Source of the DNA: Streptoverticillium olivoreticuli subsp. olivoreticuli | GTDB lineage: Bacteria > Actinomycetota > Actinomycetes > Streptomycetales > Streptomycetaceae | Direction: 5' to 3' | Length of the DNA stretch: 64,000 nt | NCBI RefSeq assembly: GCF_003391135.1 | Contig: NZ_CP031455.1 | Coordinates: 7,653,501-7,717,500 of the forward strand | Shown: in pieces, positions 1-8,586 of the stretch | How the letters are laid out: the number at the start of each line of letters is the position of its first letter | How positions within the stretch are numbered: position 1 is the first letter of the stretch | Position numbers and translations under genes: made by a program | Notes under the pieces: model-generated | Seen by the model: the letters and a program-made list of their open reading frames with translations, nothing else | Told to the model about the DNA's origin: nothing | Database searches by the model: none

Positions 1-884
1 GCCTGGCCGTACTCCGGCAGGAACTGCGCGTAGGGGAAGTTGGAACCGACCGTCAGCAGCGTGTCGCAGTCACGCATCAACTCGTACGAGGGGTCCGTGC
101 CGAGCAGCCCCACCGCGCCCGTCACATAAGGGAGTTCATCGCTCAGCGCATCCTTGCCCAGGAGGGCCTTCGCCACCCCGGCGCCCAGCACGTCCGCGAC
201 CTCCTCGGTCTCGGCACGGGCGCCCGCCGCGCCCTGCCCGATCAGGATCGCCACCTTCTCACCGGAGTTGAGCACCTCCGCCGCCCGGTGCAGCGCCTCC
301 TCCGACGGCACCGCCTGCCAGCCGCTGCGGTCCAGGCTGGAGGGCACCATCTTGAAGGCGTGCGTGGGCGGCGAGTAGTCGAGGTCCTGGACGTCGCCGG
401 GGATGATGACGGCCGTGGGGGCGCGCCGCGCGTACGCGATGCGGACGGCCCGGTCCAGGACGTTCGGCAGCTGCTCGGGGACGTTCACCGTCTCCAGGAA
501 GTCGGAGGCGACGTCCTTGAAGAGCGAGTGCAGGTCCACCTCCTGCTGGTACGCGCCGCCCATCGCCGAGCGGTGCGTCTGCCCGACGATGGCCACCACC
601 GGCACATGGTCGAGCTTCGCGTCGTAGAGACCGTTGAGCAGATGGATCGCGCCCGGCCCGGACGTGGCCGCGCACACCCCCAGCCGGCCGCTGAACTTGG
701 CGTAGCCGACCGCCTCGAGCGCCGACATCTCCTCGTGGCGGGACTGGATGAACCGGGGCCGGTTGTCCGCCCGTTCCCAGGCCGCCAGCAGCCCGTTGAT
801 CCCGTCGCCGGGGTAGCCGAAGACCTGTTCCACGTCCCACGCGCGCAGCCTCGCCAGAAGGAAGTCGGACACTTTCTGACTCAT
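1..884 (-). CDS. Thiamine pyrophosphate-dependent pyruvate oxidase-like enzyme (C-terminal part outside window)
   Basis: The N-terminal 294 residues of a TPP enzyme of the POX/acetolactate synthase family are visible; the rest lies before base 1. Translation from ATG at 884 begins MSQKVSDFLLARL and continues with VFGYPGDGINGLL, the TPP Pyr domain. RHEEMSALEA follows, where E51 is the likely catalytic glutamate that activates the cofactor, and then the GPGAIHLLNGLYDA stretch. The central domain starts near residue 190. Family members decarboxylate pyruvate or a related 2-keto acid in the cytoplasm; the substrate cannot be told from this half. It is divergent from the aminotransferase-fold gene at 1164, with 279 bases between them for both promoters. 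Family call firm, exact reaction open. Confidence 0.85.
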   Translation of the reverse strand, partial: MSQKVSDFLLARLRAWDVEQVFGYPGDGINGLLAAWERADNRPRFIQSRHEEMSALEAVGYAKFSGRLGVCAATSGPGAIHLLNGLYDAKLDHVPVVAIVGQTHRSAMGGAYQQEVDLHSLFKDVASDFLETVNVPEQLPNVLDRAVRIAYARRAPTAVIIPGDVQDLDYSPPTHAFKMVPSSLDRSGWQAVPSEEALHRAAEVLNSGEKVAILIGQGAAGARAETEEVADVLGAGVAKALLGKDALSDELPYVTGAVGLLGTDPSYELMRDCDTLLTVGSNFPYAQFLPEYGQ

Positions 885-1163
885 GTCTCTCACCTGTTCT
901 CGGCGTCCGTTACGCCGTCCGGGTGGCCGGCCGTACGGGAAGGGCGGGGGACGGCCGGTCGACGGGCTGCTGCCTCCTCGCGGGTGCGGCGGTGCGTGGC
1001 CGGACGGGTAACCGGTCACCCTCCATCGAAACCCCGCGGGCGGCCCCGCGCCCGCCCGGCGCCCGGCCCGGGTTTCCGGCTCACCCGCGCAGCCCGTGTC
1101 GGGCCGCCGCGGGGCCCGCGATCTGCCAAGGTGGTCGCAGAGTCACGGCGGGCGGAGGTACGG

Positions 1164-2372
1164 ATGCAGGCGAGCCTTCCCGCGCTCCCGGCCGTCACCG
1201 CACCCGAACGCGGACTCCCCGTACTGCCCGAGCTCGCCGACCGCCTCGCCGCGGCCGCCGCCGACAGCGCGTCCCAACCCCTCGGCGGGGGCCCCGAACT
1301 GCGCGCCGCCGCCTGCGGCTACTGGTCTCGGCGCGGCCTGCCCACCGAACCCGACCAGGTCCTCGCCGCCCCCGGCGCCCCCCTGCTGCTCCTCGCCCTG
1401 CTCGCCGCGGCGGGCGGCGACGTCCTCCTCACCCGCCCCTGCGCCGCCTGGTACCTGCCGCTCGCCCGGCTCGCCCGGCGCCCCGCCTTCCACGTGCCCG
1501 TACCGGCCGAGTGCGGCGGCGTCCCCGACCCGTTCGCGCTGCTGGAGACCGTGCGCCGGATCCGGGACGAGGGCGGCAGGCCGCGCCTGCTGATCCTGTC
1601 CACCGCCGACGACCCGACCGGCACCGTCGCACCGCCCGAGATCCTGCACGAGGTCTGCGAGGCGGCCGTCGCCGAGCGGATGACCGTCATCAGCGACGAG
1701 ACCTGGCGCGACACGCGCCACCACTCCGGCGGGACCGTCTTCCTCGGCCCCGCCGAGATGTGGCCCGAGCACGTCGTCGTCCTCACCGACCTCGCGGGCG
1801 CGCTCACCCCCACCGCCTGGCCCGCCGCCGTGGCCCGCTTCCCCGCCGCCGGCCGCGGGGAGGTCCTGCGGGCCCGGGTCACCTCGGCGCTCGCCGCCGT
1901 ACGCGCCGAGCTGGCACCCCCCATCGCCGCGGCCGCGGCCTACGCCCTCGCCGAGCCCGGGCCCGTACGCGCCCGGACGGCCGCCGCCGCCCGGCTCTAC
2001 GGCACCCTGGGCGCCGCCGCCCGCGAGCGGCTCGCCACCGCCGGGGTGCTCAGCCGGCCGCCGCAGACCGGCCCGTACCTCTACGCCGACCTCGGCGAGC
2101 TCCGCACCGCCCTCGCCGCCCGCTCCATCACCGACTCCGTCGAACTGGAGGCCCACCTCAGCGCCGCGCTCGGCCGGCCCGTCCCCGGCGGCCACCGCTT
2201 CGGGGACGCCCCCGACGACCTCCGGGTCCGGCTGTCGACCCCGCCGCTGCTGGGCGCCACCGACGCCGAACGGCAGCGCGCCCTGGACGCGCCGGACCCG
2301 CTGGCCCTGCCCGGGGTCCGCGCGGCGCTGACCGATTTCGGCTCGGTCTTCAGCGAACTCGCCGACAGCTGA
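1164..2372 (+). CDS. Class I/II aminotransferase-fold protein with no lysine residues (probable pseudoenzyme)
   Basis: The 402-residue protein starts at ATG 1164 behind GGAGG. It has the fold-type I aminotransferase layout: a small-domain start, ILSTADDPTGTV (equivalent of the NPTG loop, N replaced by D), VISDETW (equivalent of DExY, which contacts the PLP ring) and LRVRLSTPP near the C-terminus (equivalent of the substrate-binding arginine). At the Schiff-base position it reads TDLAGALTPTAW instead of the usual SxSK motif, and I find no lysine anywhere in the chain, so ordinary PLP imine chemistry is impossible. It may bind a ligand, act as a partner subunit or have lost activity. The reading frame is intact with normal Streptomyces codon use, so it is not simply a decaying gene. 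Confidence 0.8.
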   Translation: MQASLPALPAVTAPERGLPVLPELADRLAAAAADSASQPLGGGPELRAAACGYWSRRGLPTEPDQVLAAPGAPLLLLALLAAAGGDVLLTRPCAAWYLPLARLARRPAFHVPVPAECGGVPDPFALLETVRRIRDEGGRPRLLILSTADDPTGTVAPPEILHEVCEAAVAERMTVISDETWRDTRHHSGGTVFLGPAEMWPEHVVVLTDLAGALTPTAWPAAVARFPAAGRGEVLRARVTSALAAVRAELAPPIAAAAAYALAEPGPVRARTAAAARLYGTLGAAARERLATAGVLSRPPQTGPYLYADLGELRTALAARSITDSVELEAHLSAALGRPVPGGHRFGDAPDDLRVRLSTPPLLGATDAERQRALDAPDPLALPGVRAALTDFGSVFSELADS

Positions 2373-2501
2373 CCTACCGTCGATGCCGACCGTGCGTACC
2401 GAGCCTCACGCGCCCACCGGGCCCCCGCCCCCGAGGCCCGCCGCCGCACGGGCGGGCGCGCGCCGCACCACCCCGGTTCCCCATGGAATGGAGCCCTCTC
2501 G

Positions 2502-3524
2502 ATGACCGAACAGACCGAGCGCTCCCTCACCGAGCCCCCCGACTCCCTCACCCGGCCCCGGCCCCGCCCCCTCGGCGAGAACCGCCTCTGGCCACGGTCG
2601 TTCGCCGACCGCCTCACCACCCCGCTGCCCGGCGTCCGCGCCCTCGCCCGGCTCGCCCGCGAGCGCAGACTGCGCCCGGACCCCGTCGCGCTCCGCCAGA
2701 TCCCCGCGCTGCCCGTCGCGCCCGGCCCGCTGCCCGCCGTCGACATCACCACCACCGCCGTCACCTGGGCCGGGCACGCCAGCTGGGTCCTGCGCCTCGG
2801 CGGCCTCACGGTCCTCACCGACCCCGTCTGGTCCCGGAAGATCCTCGGCACGCCCGCCCGGCTCACCCCCGTGGGCATCCCCTGGGAGGACCTCCCGGCC
2901 GTCGACGCCGTCCTCATCAGCCACAACCACTACGACCACCTCGACGCCCCCACCCTCAAGCGGCTGCCCCGCGGCACCCCGCTCCTGCTGCCCGCGGGCC
3001 TCGGCCGCTGGGCGCGCCGCCGCCGCTTCACCCAGGTCACCGAGCTCGACTGGTGGGAGTCCGTCGAACTGCCCGGCCCGGCCGGCCCGGTCCGCTGCGA
3101 CTTCGTCCCCGCCCACCACTGGAGCAAGCGCACCCTCACCGACACATGCCGCTCCCTGTGGGGCGGCTGGGTGCTCACCGCCCCCGGCGGGCGGCGCGTC
3201 TACTTCGCGGGCGACACCGGCTACGGCCACTGGTTCGAGGCCATCGGCCGCCGCTACGACGGCATCGACCTGGCCCTGCTGCCCATCGGCGCGTACGACC
3301 CGCGCTGGATGCTCGGCCCTGTCCACACCGACCCCGAGGAGGCCGTACGCGCCTGCGGCGACCTGGGCGCACGGGCCATGGCCCCCATGCACTGGTCGAC
3401 GTTCGTCCTCTCCGCGGAACCCCCGCTCGAACCCCTGCACCGCGTCCGCGCGGCATGGGAGGCGACCGGCCGCCCCCGCGAGGACCTGTGGGACCTGCCG
3501 ATCGGGGGGAGCCGGGTGCTCTAG
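2502..3524 (+). CDS. MBL-fold metallo-hydrolase (NAPE-PLD/UlaG-like)
   Basis: 340 residues from ATG 2502, preceded by GGAG. The metallo-beta-lactamase fold is shown by TWAGHASWVLRLGG (residues 88-101), the metal motif SHNHYDHLD (H141, H143, D145, H146), a later metal histidine in PAHHWSKR, and FAGDTGYG, whose aspartate bridges the two metals. This order, with a basic N-terminal extension, matches the N-acyl-phosphatidylethanolamine phospholipase D-like branch that hydrolyses phosphodiester or lactone substrates. No signal peptide is seen, so it is probably cytoplasmic. It follows the aminotransferase-fold gene by 129 bases on the same strand and may share its transcript. The substrate is not deducible. 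Confidence 0.85.
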   Translation: MTEQTERSLTEPPDSLTRPRPRPLGENRLWPRSFADRLTTPLPGVRALARLARERRLRPDPVALRQIPALPVAPGPLPAVDITTTAVTWAGHASWVLRLGGLTVLTDPVWSRKILGTPARLTPVGIPWEDLPAVDAVLISHNHYDHLDAPTLKRLPRGTPLLLPAGLGRWARRRRFTQVTELDWWESVELPGPAGPVRCDFVPAHHWSKRTLTDTCRSLWGGWVLTAPGGRRVYFAGDTGYGHWFEAIGRRYDGIDLALLPIGAYDPRWMLGPVHTDPEEAVRACGDLGARAMAPMHWSTFVLSAEPPLEPLHRVRAAWEATGRPREDLWDLPIGGSRVL

Positions 3525-3570
3525 GCCGAGCTCGGCGGACCCCTGCTCTCCGCAGGCCGTCTGTCGCCTG

Positions 3571-3690
3571 CGGCGCTTCCCCCCCGCTACCTCCCCCGGA
3601 CTCCGTCCGGGGGTGCCCCCACGGGCTGGGATGCGCACTCACATCAGCCGACTCAAGCCTGTCCGGCGATTGAGGACACCGCCGCGCAGC
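3571..3690. repeat. Composite intergenic repeat, copy 1
   Basis: The copy holds a hairpin (CCCCCGGA / TCCGGGGG, 3593-3613), then GGTGCCCCCACGGGCTGG, then CTGTCCGGCGATTGAGGAC at 3658-3676. The same modules recur near 20.3, 42.7, 47.9 and 55.5 kb. It sits between the convergent MBL and GNAT genes and may act as a transcription terminator for both. Confidence 0.7.
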
Positions 3691-3717
3691 GGTGGTGCGG
3701 GGCGGCCGGGCCCGCCG

Positions 3718-4236
3718 TCAGGCCTCCAGCACGTGCACGCAGACCGGCAGCCCGTTCGCCGGGTCGACCGTCCGGCGCTCGCGCCGCATCCCCAGCTTCC
3801 GCATGACCGCCTCCGAGGCGTCGTTGCCGACCTTGTGCACGCTCACCAACCGGGCGAGCCCCCGGTCACGCAGCGCGAAGTGCAGCACGGCCCGCGCCGC
3901 CTCGGTCGCGATGCCCCGGCCCCAGAACGGCTGCCCCAGCCGCCAGCCGATCTCCACGGCGGGCAGGATCTCGGGGAGGTACCCCGGCACGGACAGCCCG
4001 GCGAACCCGGCCAGCCGCCCCGTCTCCCGCACCTCCACCGCGAACAGCCCCACGCCCAGCTCGTCCCACTCCCGCTCCCACTCCGCGATCCCCGTCGCGG
4101 TCTGCTCCCGGTCCCGCACGGCACCGTCGGCGATCCACCGCATCACCTCCGGATCGGCGTTGATCGCCGCCATCGGCTCCAGGTCGTCCTCGCGCCAGCG
4201 GCGCAGCGTCAGTCGGGGCGTTCGAAGCGAGGTCAT
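3718..4236 (-). CDS. GNAT family N-acetyltransferase (RimJ/RimL type)
   Basis: 172 residues from ATG 4236, where the chain begins MTSLRTPRLTLRRWREDDL, the usual N-terminus of RimJ/RimL-type acetyltransferases. The acetyl-CoA pyrophosphate loop is seen in QPFWGRGIATEAARA, and the C-terminal strand and helix in NDASEAVMRKLGMRRE. The longer upstream in-frame start lacks family similarity and was not used. It would transfer acetyl from acetyl-CoA to an amino group of a protein N-terminus, antibiotic or metabolite; the acceptor is unknown. It is convergent with the MBL gene across repeat copy 1 and followed upstream by the DUF89 gene in the same orientation. Confidence 0.85.
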   Translation of the reverse strand: MTSLRTPRLTLRRWREDDLEPMAAINADPEVMRWIADGAVRDREQTATGIAEWEREWDELGVGLFAVEVRETGRLAGFAGLSVPGYLPEILPAVEIGWRLGQPFWGRGIATEAARAVLHFALRDRGLARLVSVHKVGNDASEAVMRKLGMRRERRTVDPANGLPVCVHVLEA

Positions 4237-4314
4237 GCCGCCATCCTGCCCAGGGGCCCCGCGCCGGAAGCCGGACGACCGCGGTGTCTTCACATCGTTC
4301 GCCCGCCCCCGGGT

Positions 4315-5490
4315 TCAGTCCTGGAGCCGTGCCTGCACGAGCGCCTGCGAGCCGTCGGTGCGCCACGTCGGCAGGGCCGTGTCCAGCCGCTCCACGGTCT
4401 CCGCCCGCATCCCCACGACCACCTCCGACTTCAGCGTGCGCAGTGCGACGAGGGCGCCCGGCACCCCGGCCACGGCGGTGGCGAAGGGCAGCGTCGCGGG
4501 CCAGGCCCGATCGCCCACCAGGCGGCGGTAGTTGAGGTCGCCCTTGACGACGCACAGGGTGCCCGGGGCGAGCGCCGCCCGCAGGTCGCCGGGCATGCTG
4601 TCGAAGCCGAGCGGTGAGCAGAAGAAGTCGTGGCCGAGCAGGCGGAGCCGGCCCGCGGCCGCGGCGTCCAGCAGGCGGCCGCCCGCCCTGCCCGCCTCTT
4701 CGGGGAAGGCGGCGAGCCGCACCAGGCAGTCCCGCACATCGGAGGTGACGGCGTCGGAGACGAAATAGGGGCGTGGTTTGACGTGCAGCACCACACCGGT
4801 CGCCCGCCCCGTTGTCAGCAGGTGATCGGCCAGCAGCAGGTCGGCGAGGAGCTCGCGCCCCGCGTTGTCCAGGATCACGTGGATCTCGCCCGGCGGCCGC
4901 CCGGAGACGTGGCGCCACACCGCGGCGCTGTCGTCGGCGAGGAGCGGGGGGACATCGGTGCCGTCCGTGGCCGCGGCGTCGTGGACCAGCCGGAAACCGA
5001 GGTCGGCCCGGTTGCCGTACAGGGACGCCAGCAGCAGGGCGTGGAAGGTCTCCGCCGGTGCCGCGCCGTCCAGCCCGTCCAGCCACGCCGTGTCGGACTC
5101 CAGCCCGGGATCGGCCAGTTCGGCCGACTTCATCGGGGCGAAGGGGTCCACTCCCTGCCAGGGGCCGGGGGCGAAGTAGCCGACGCACTCCAGCAGACGC
5201 AGATAGAAATAGTTCTCGGCCCACAGGAACGGCACCTCGCTCCACGGCCGCCCGAAGTAGCCGCTGCCCCCGGAGAGCCACCGCGCGTGCCCGGCGGTCG
5301 CGGCCTCCGGCGGCCGGACGGCGCCGGAGCGCGACTCCTCCACCAGGGCCTCGAGCCGGGACCGCTGCGCCGGGCCGTAGGGATTGCTGTCGCACAGCTT
5401 CCGGATCAGGGCGGGATGGCGTTCGTGGAAGACTCCCCAGCCGAACCCGCGGGGGTCGGCGATGCCGTGGACGGCGGCGGTTTCGTTCAT
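4315..5490 (-). CDS. DUF89/ARMT1-like damage-control phosphatase family protein
   Basis: 391 residues from ATG 5490, with GAGG upstream. DUF89-family features are visible: PYGPAQRSRLEALVEES near the start, VILDNAGRELLADLLLADHL (the metal- and phosphate-binding DN motif), HVKPRPYFVSDAV, and VKGDLNYRRLVGD near the C-terminus. Family members are metal-dependent phosphatases thought to remove damaged or excess phospho-metabolites such as sugar phosphates. It is soluble, with no signal sequence. It is divergent from an amino-acid permease gene with a 259-base gap that contains a perfect 15-base inverted repeat (5656-5670). In-frame starts lie further upstream, but family similarity begins at this one. 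Confidence 0.83.
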   Translation of the reverse strand: MNETAAVHGIADPRGFGWGVFHERHPALIRKLCDSNPYGPAQRSRLEALVEESRSGAVRPPEAATAGHARWLSGGSGYFGRPWSEVPFLWAENYFYLRLLECVGYFAPGPWQGVDPFAPMKSAELADPGLESDTAWLDGLDGAAPAETFHALLLASLYGNRADLGFRLVHDAAATDGTDVPPLLADDSAAVWRHVSGRPPGEIHVILDNAGRELLADLLLADHLLTTGRATGVVLHVKPRPYFVSDAVTSDVRDCLVRLAAFPEEAGRAGGRLLDAAAAGRLRLLGHDFFCSPLGFDSMPGDLRAALAPGTLCVVKGDLNYRRLVGDRAWPATLPFATAVAGVPGALVALRTLKSEVVVGMRAETVERLDTALPTWRTDGSQALVQARLQD

Positions 5491-5655
5491 CGTCTGCCTC
5501 GCTTCGTGGGACGGCGCTCCCGCCATGGTGTCGCAGGTCACAGGGGTGCCGGTGGCCGCCCCCGCGTCGTCGCCGGGCGGGCGCGGCGGACGAATGACGG
5601 CGGGCGGGGTGACTCGCAGCACCTTTTGCGGTCGGCGGGGCCGCTCCGCGGGACA

Positions 5656-5670
5656 AAAATCAAGGATTTT
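5656..5670. promoter_or_regulatory. Perfect inverted repeat in a divergent promoter region
   Basis: AAAATC-AAG-GATTTT is an AT-rich palindrome with 6-base arms in otherwise very GC-rich DNA. It lies 94 bases before the permease ATG and 165 bases before the DUF89 start. Size and composition fit a dimeric repressor site, for example Lrp/AsnC type; the regulator is unknown. Confidence 0.4.
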
Positions 5671-5749
5671 GCGGAGGTCACCCGTCCGGTCACCATGTCC
5701 TGTCGCACAGATCCGCGACCTGCCCGCAGGACGAGAGGCGCACCACCTC

Positions 5750-7132
5750 ATGCACGACACCGACGGCACGAACAGCCGCCGTTTCGGCCTACCAACTGCT
5801 GTCGCCCTGGTGATGGGAAACATCATCGGCGGCGGCATCTTCCTGCTGCCCGCGTCGGTCGCGCCGTTCGGCACGGTCAGCCTGCTCGCGTTCGGCGTTC
5901 TCACGATCGGCGCGATCGCGCTGGCGCTGGTCTTCGGACGGCTCGCCGAACGCCATCCGCGGACCGGGGGACCGTACGTCTACGCCCGTGAGGCCTTCGG
6001 CGACTTCGCCGGGTTCCTGTCGGCGTGGTCGTACTGGACGATGACCTGGGTCAGCAACGCCGCCCTCGCCGTCGCCGGCGTCGGCTATTTCCACGTGGTC
6101 ACCGGGGGCACCTCCTCCAAGGGCACGGACCTGGTCGTGGCGCTGGCCGCGCTCTGGCTCCCGGCGCTGGCGAACCTCGCCGGTACGCGCTGGGTCGGCG
6201 CGATCCAGCTGATATCGACCGTGCTGAAGTTCCTGCCCCTGCTGTTCGTCGCGATCGTCGGCCTCTTCTACTTCGACCCGGCCAACCTCGGCTCCTTCAC
6301 CGAGGGCGGCGGCAACTGGACCGGTGGCCTGACCGCGTCGGCCGCGATCCTCCTCTACAGCTACGTGGGCGTGGAGTCCGCGGCCATGAGCGCGGGCGAG
6401 GTCCGCGACCCGGAGCGCAACGTCGGGCGCGCGAGCGTGTTCGGCACCATCGGCGCGGCCGTGGTCTACCTCCTCGGCACGCTGTCCGTCTTCGGCTCCG
6501 TCCCGCACGACAAGCTCGTGAAGTCCACCGCGCCGTTCTCGGACGCGGTCGACACGATGTTCGGCGGCCACTGGGGCGGCACGCTGATCGCGGCCGCCGC
6601 GGTGATCTCCATCATGGGCGCGCTCAACGGCTGGACCCTGATGAGCGCGCAGGCGCCGTACGCGGCGGCCAAGGACGGCCTCTTCCCGACGTCCTTCGGC
6701 AGGAAGCGGCGCGGGGTGCCCACCGTGGGCGTGCTGGCCGCCGCGGTCCTCGCCTCGCTGCTGACCCTCGTGAACTACACCCTCGGCGAGGGCGGCGTCT
6801 TCGAGATCCTGGTCCTGATCACCACCTTCTCGGCGACCGTGCCGTATCTGCTGGCCGCGGCCGCCCAGGTGTACTTCCTGCTGACGGACCGGCGTGACAA
6901 GGTCCGGATGGACCGGCTGGTGCGGGACATGGTGCTGGCGCTCGGCGCGTTCGCCTTCTCCTTCTGGCTGGTGGCGGGCGCCGGTTACGCCGCGATCTAC
7001 CAGGGCGTGCTCTTCCTCTTCGTCGGCATCCTCGTCTACGCGTGGATGGCGGCCCGCCGCCCGGTCCCCGGCACGCCCCAGGAGGACGCGCCGGAAGCCG
7101 CCGAGCCGGTCGCCGAGGCCGTCAGGCAGTGA
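5750..7132 (+). CDS. APC-superfamily amino-acid permease/antiporter
   Basis: 460 residues from ATG 5750. The N-terminus carries the family helix-1 signature VMGNIIGGGIFLLPAS, whose broken GGG helix binds the alpha-amino and carboxylate groups. About twelve hydrophobic segments follow, including YSYVGVESAAMSAGEV (helix 6 region) and WTLMSAQAPYAAAKDGLFP, typical of the basic amino acid/polyamine antiporter branch (AdiC/PotE-like). The charged C-terminal tail after residue 435 is cytoplasmic. It would exchange or import an amino acid or amine across the cell membrane; the substrate is undetermined. It is divergent from the DUF89 gene, and its last 11 bases overlap the end of the convergent SDR gene. 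Confidence 0.87.
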   Translation: MHDTDGTNSRRFGLPTAVALVMGNIIGGGIFLLPASVAPFGTVSLLAFGVLTIGAIALALVFGRLAERHPRTGGPYVYAREAFGDFAGFLSAWSYWTMTWVSNAALAVAGVGYFHVVTGGTSSKGTDLVVALAALWLPALANLAGTRWVGAIQLISTVLKFLPLLFVAIVGLFYFDPANLGSFTEGGGNWTGGLTASAAILLYSYVGVESAAMSAGEVRDPERNVGRASVFGTIGAAVVYLLGTLSVFGSVPHDKLVKSTAPFSDAVDTMFGGHWGGTLIAAAAVISIMGALNGWTLMSAQAPYAAAKDGLFPTSFGRKRRGVPTVGVLAAAVLASLLTLVNYTLGEGGVFEILVLITTFSATVPYLLAAAAQVYFLLTDRRDKVRMDRLVRDMVLALGAFAFSFWLVAGAGYAAIYQGVLFLFVGILVYAWMAARRPVPGTPQEDAPEAAEPVAEAVRQ

Positions 7133-7883
7133 TGCCACCGTCGAGGACGAGGTCGGCACCCACGGTGAAGCCGGCCTCGTCCGAGGCGAGGTGGAGGACC
7201 GCGGCCGCGATCTCGTCGGGGGCGCCCGCGCGCCCCGCCGGGACGGTCTGCCGCATCCGCTCCGCCTTGTCGCCCGCGGACTCGCCGGGGCGGGAGGACG
7301 TCGGGGTCTCCACGGGCCCGGGGCTGACCGCGTTGATCCGGATCCCGTCGCCGATGTGGTCCCGGGCGGCGTTGCGGGTGAGCGCCGAGACGGCCGCCTT
7401 GCTGGCGGTGTACGCGCCGAAGCCCTCCAGGCGCATGTGGGCGCCGATGTTGGACGAGATGTTCACGATGGCGCCGCCGCCATGGGCCCGCATGTGGCCG
7501 ATCTCGTGCTTCATCGACAGCCAGACCCCCTTGAGGTTGGTGGCCATCACCCGGTCCCAGTCGTCCTCGGGGATGTCGGCGACCTTGGCGGGCGGTACGA
7601 GCAGACCGACGTTGTTGACGGCCACGTCGAGGCCGCCGAAGTGCTCCACCGTCCGTTCCACCAGCGCCCGTACGTCGGCGGACACCGTCACGTCCGCGGT
7701 GACCGCGAGGGCCTCGCCGCCCTCCTTCCCCACCAACGCGACGGTCTCCGCCAGCGGCTCCGCCCTGCGGCCCGCCACCACGACCTTCGCGCCCTCGCGG
7801 GCGAAGGCGAGGGCGACGGCCCGGCCGATTCCCGTACCACCGCCGGTGACGAGAACGGTCCTGCCGGTGAAGCGTGCGGTCAT
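7122..7883 (-). CDS. SDR family NAD(P)-dependent oxidoreductase
   Basis: 253 residues from ATG 7883, with GAGGAG about ten bases upstream; a TTG three codons earlier is less likely. It is a classical short-chain dehydrogenase: cofactor loop TGGGTGIGRAVA, NNVG (NNAG equivalent), catalytic serine in VNISSN, YTASKAA (YxxxK catalytic pair), and INAVSPGPVETP. VGADLVLDGGITA is the usual C-terminal end. It reduces or oxidises an unknown carbonyl or alcohol with NAD(P)(H). It lies 85 bases downstream of a TetR gene on the same strand, with a TetR-like palindrome in the gap, so it is probably that regulator's target. Its 3' end overlaps the permease stop by 11 bases. Confidence 0.9.
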   Translation of the reverse strand: MTARFTGRTVLVTGGGTGIGRAVALAFAREGAKVVVAGRRAEPLAETVALVGKEGGEALAVTADVTVSADVRALVERTVEHFGGLDVAVNNVGLLVPPAKVADIPEDDWDRVMATNLKGVWLSMKHEIGHMRAHGGGAIVNISSNIGAHMRLEGFGAYTASKAAVSALTRNAARDHIGDGIRINAVSPGPVETPTSSRPGESAGDKAERMRQTVPAGRAGAPDEIAAAVLHLASDEAGFTVGADLVLDGGITA

Positions 7884-7910
7884 GACGAACAACTCCTCAG
7901 TGCATGAGAC

Positions 7911-7926
7911 AAGAACGATCGGTCTT
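7911..7926. promoter_or_regulatory. Putative TetR operator, site 1 (SDR gene)
   Basis: AAGAACGATCGGTCTT is a near-perfect 16-base palindrome 28 bases upstream of the SDR start. Its core AGAACGRTCGGTC is repeated at 8572-8584 in front of the tetR gene, which is why I assign both to the neighbouring TetR protein. Confidence 0.6.
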
Positions 7927-7968
7927 GAAAAAGGTCAGGTCTTCACCGGGGCACCCACCCCGTCGGCC

Positions 7969-8550
7969 TCAGTCCAGCAGGGCCAGCGCCTGCTCGGCCG
8001 CGTCCCGCAGCCGGGCCCGGTCCGGCGCCGCCTTGCCCACCACGCGGATGCCCTGCAGCAGCACCACCAGCATCCGGGCGAGCGCGACCGGGTCCCGGCC
8101 GGCGGGCAGTTCGCCCTGCGCCCTGGCCCGCATCAGCGCGGAGGTGAGCGCGGTCTCCAGGCAGTGCCAGCTCCGCTCGACCCCGCGGGCCGCGTCCGCG
8201 TCGTGCGGGGCCAGCTCCACGGCGGTGTTGGTGACGAAACAGCCGCGCCGCAGGTCGTCGCGGGTGGCCTCCTCCGCGAAGCGGTGCACGACGGCCCGCA
8301 CGACGGGCAGCGCCGGGCCGGGCCGGGACAGCTCCTCCACGATGCGCGGGTCGCACTGCTCCCCGTAGCGCTCCAGGGCCCTGAGATACAGCTCGCGCTT
8401 GCTCCCGAAGGTCGCGTAGAGGCTCGCTCGGGCGATGTCGAGGTGCTCGACGAGATCCGTCAGCGACGTCGCTTCGTAGCCGCGCTCCCAGAACAGCTCC
8501 AGGGCTGACTGCAGGGCGGCGTCCGGGTCGAATTCCTTGGTCCTGGCCAC
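7969..8550 (-). CDS. TetR/AcrR family transcriptional regulator
   Basis: 193 residues from GTG 8550. The N-terminal helix-turn-helix domain reads ALELFWERGYEATSLTDLVE then LDIARASLYATFGSKRELYL, the canonical TetR recognition-helix pattern. The C-terminal part is a helical ligand-binding domain with LRRGCFVTNTAVEL, common in the branch that senses electrophiles or quinones. The protein should bind a palindromic operator as a dimer and release it on ligand binding. Matched operator-like sites lie in its own promoter (8572-8584) and in front of the downstream SDR gene (7911-7926), suggesting autoregulation and control of the SDR. The inducer is unknown. Confidence 0.9.
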   Translation of the reverse strand: MARTKEFDPDAALQSALELFWERGYEATSLTDLVEHLDIARASLYATFGSKRELYLRALERYGEQCDPRIVEELSRPGPALPVVRAVVHRFAEEATRDDLRRGCFVTNTAVELAPHDADAARGVERSWHCLETALTSALMRARAQGELPAGRDPVALARMLVVLLQGIRVVGKAAPDRARLRDAAEQALALLD

Positions 8551-8556
8551 GCTCCG

Positions 8557-8586
8557 ACCGTAGACCTATCGAGAACGGTCGGTCAA
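8557..8586 (-). promoter_or_regulatory. Predicted tetR promoter overlapped by operator site 2
   Basis: On the minus strand a -35 TTGACC (8586-8581), an 18-base spacer and a -10 TACGGT (8562-8557) precede the GTG at 8550 by only six bases, so the transcript may be nearly leaderless. AGAACGGTCGGTC (8572-8584) lies in the spacer and -35 box, where bound repressor would block RNA polymerase. Confidence 0.5.
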
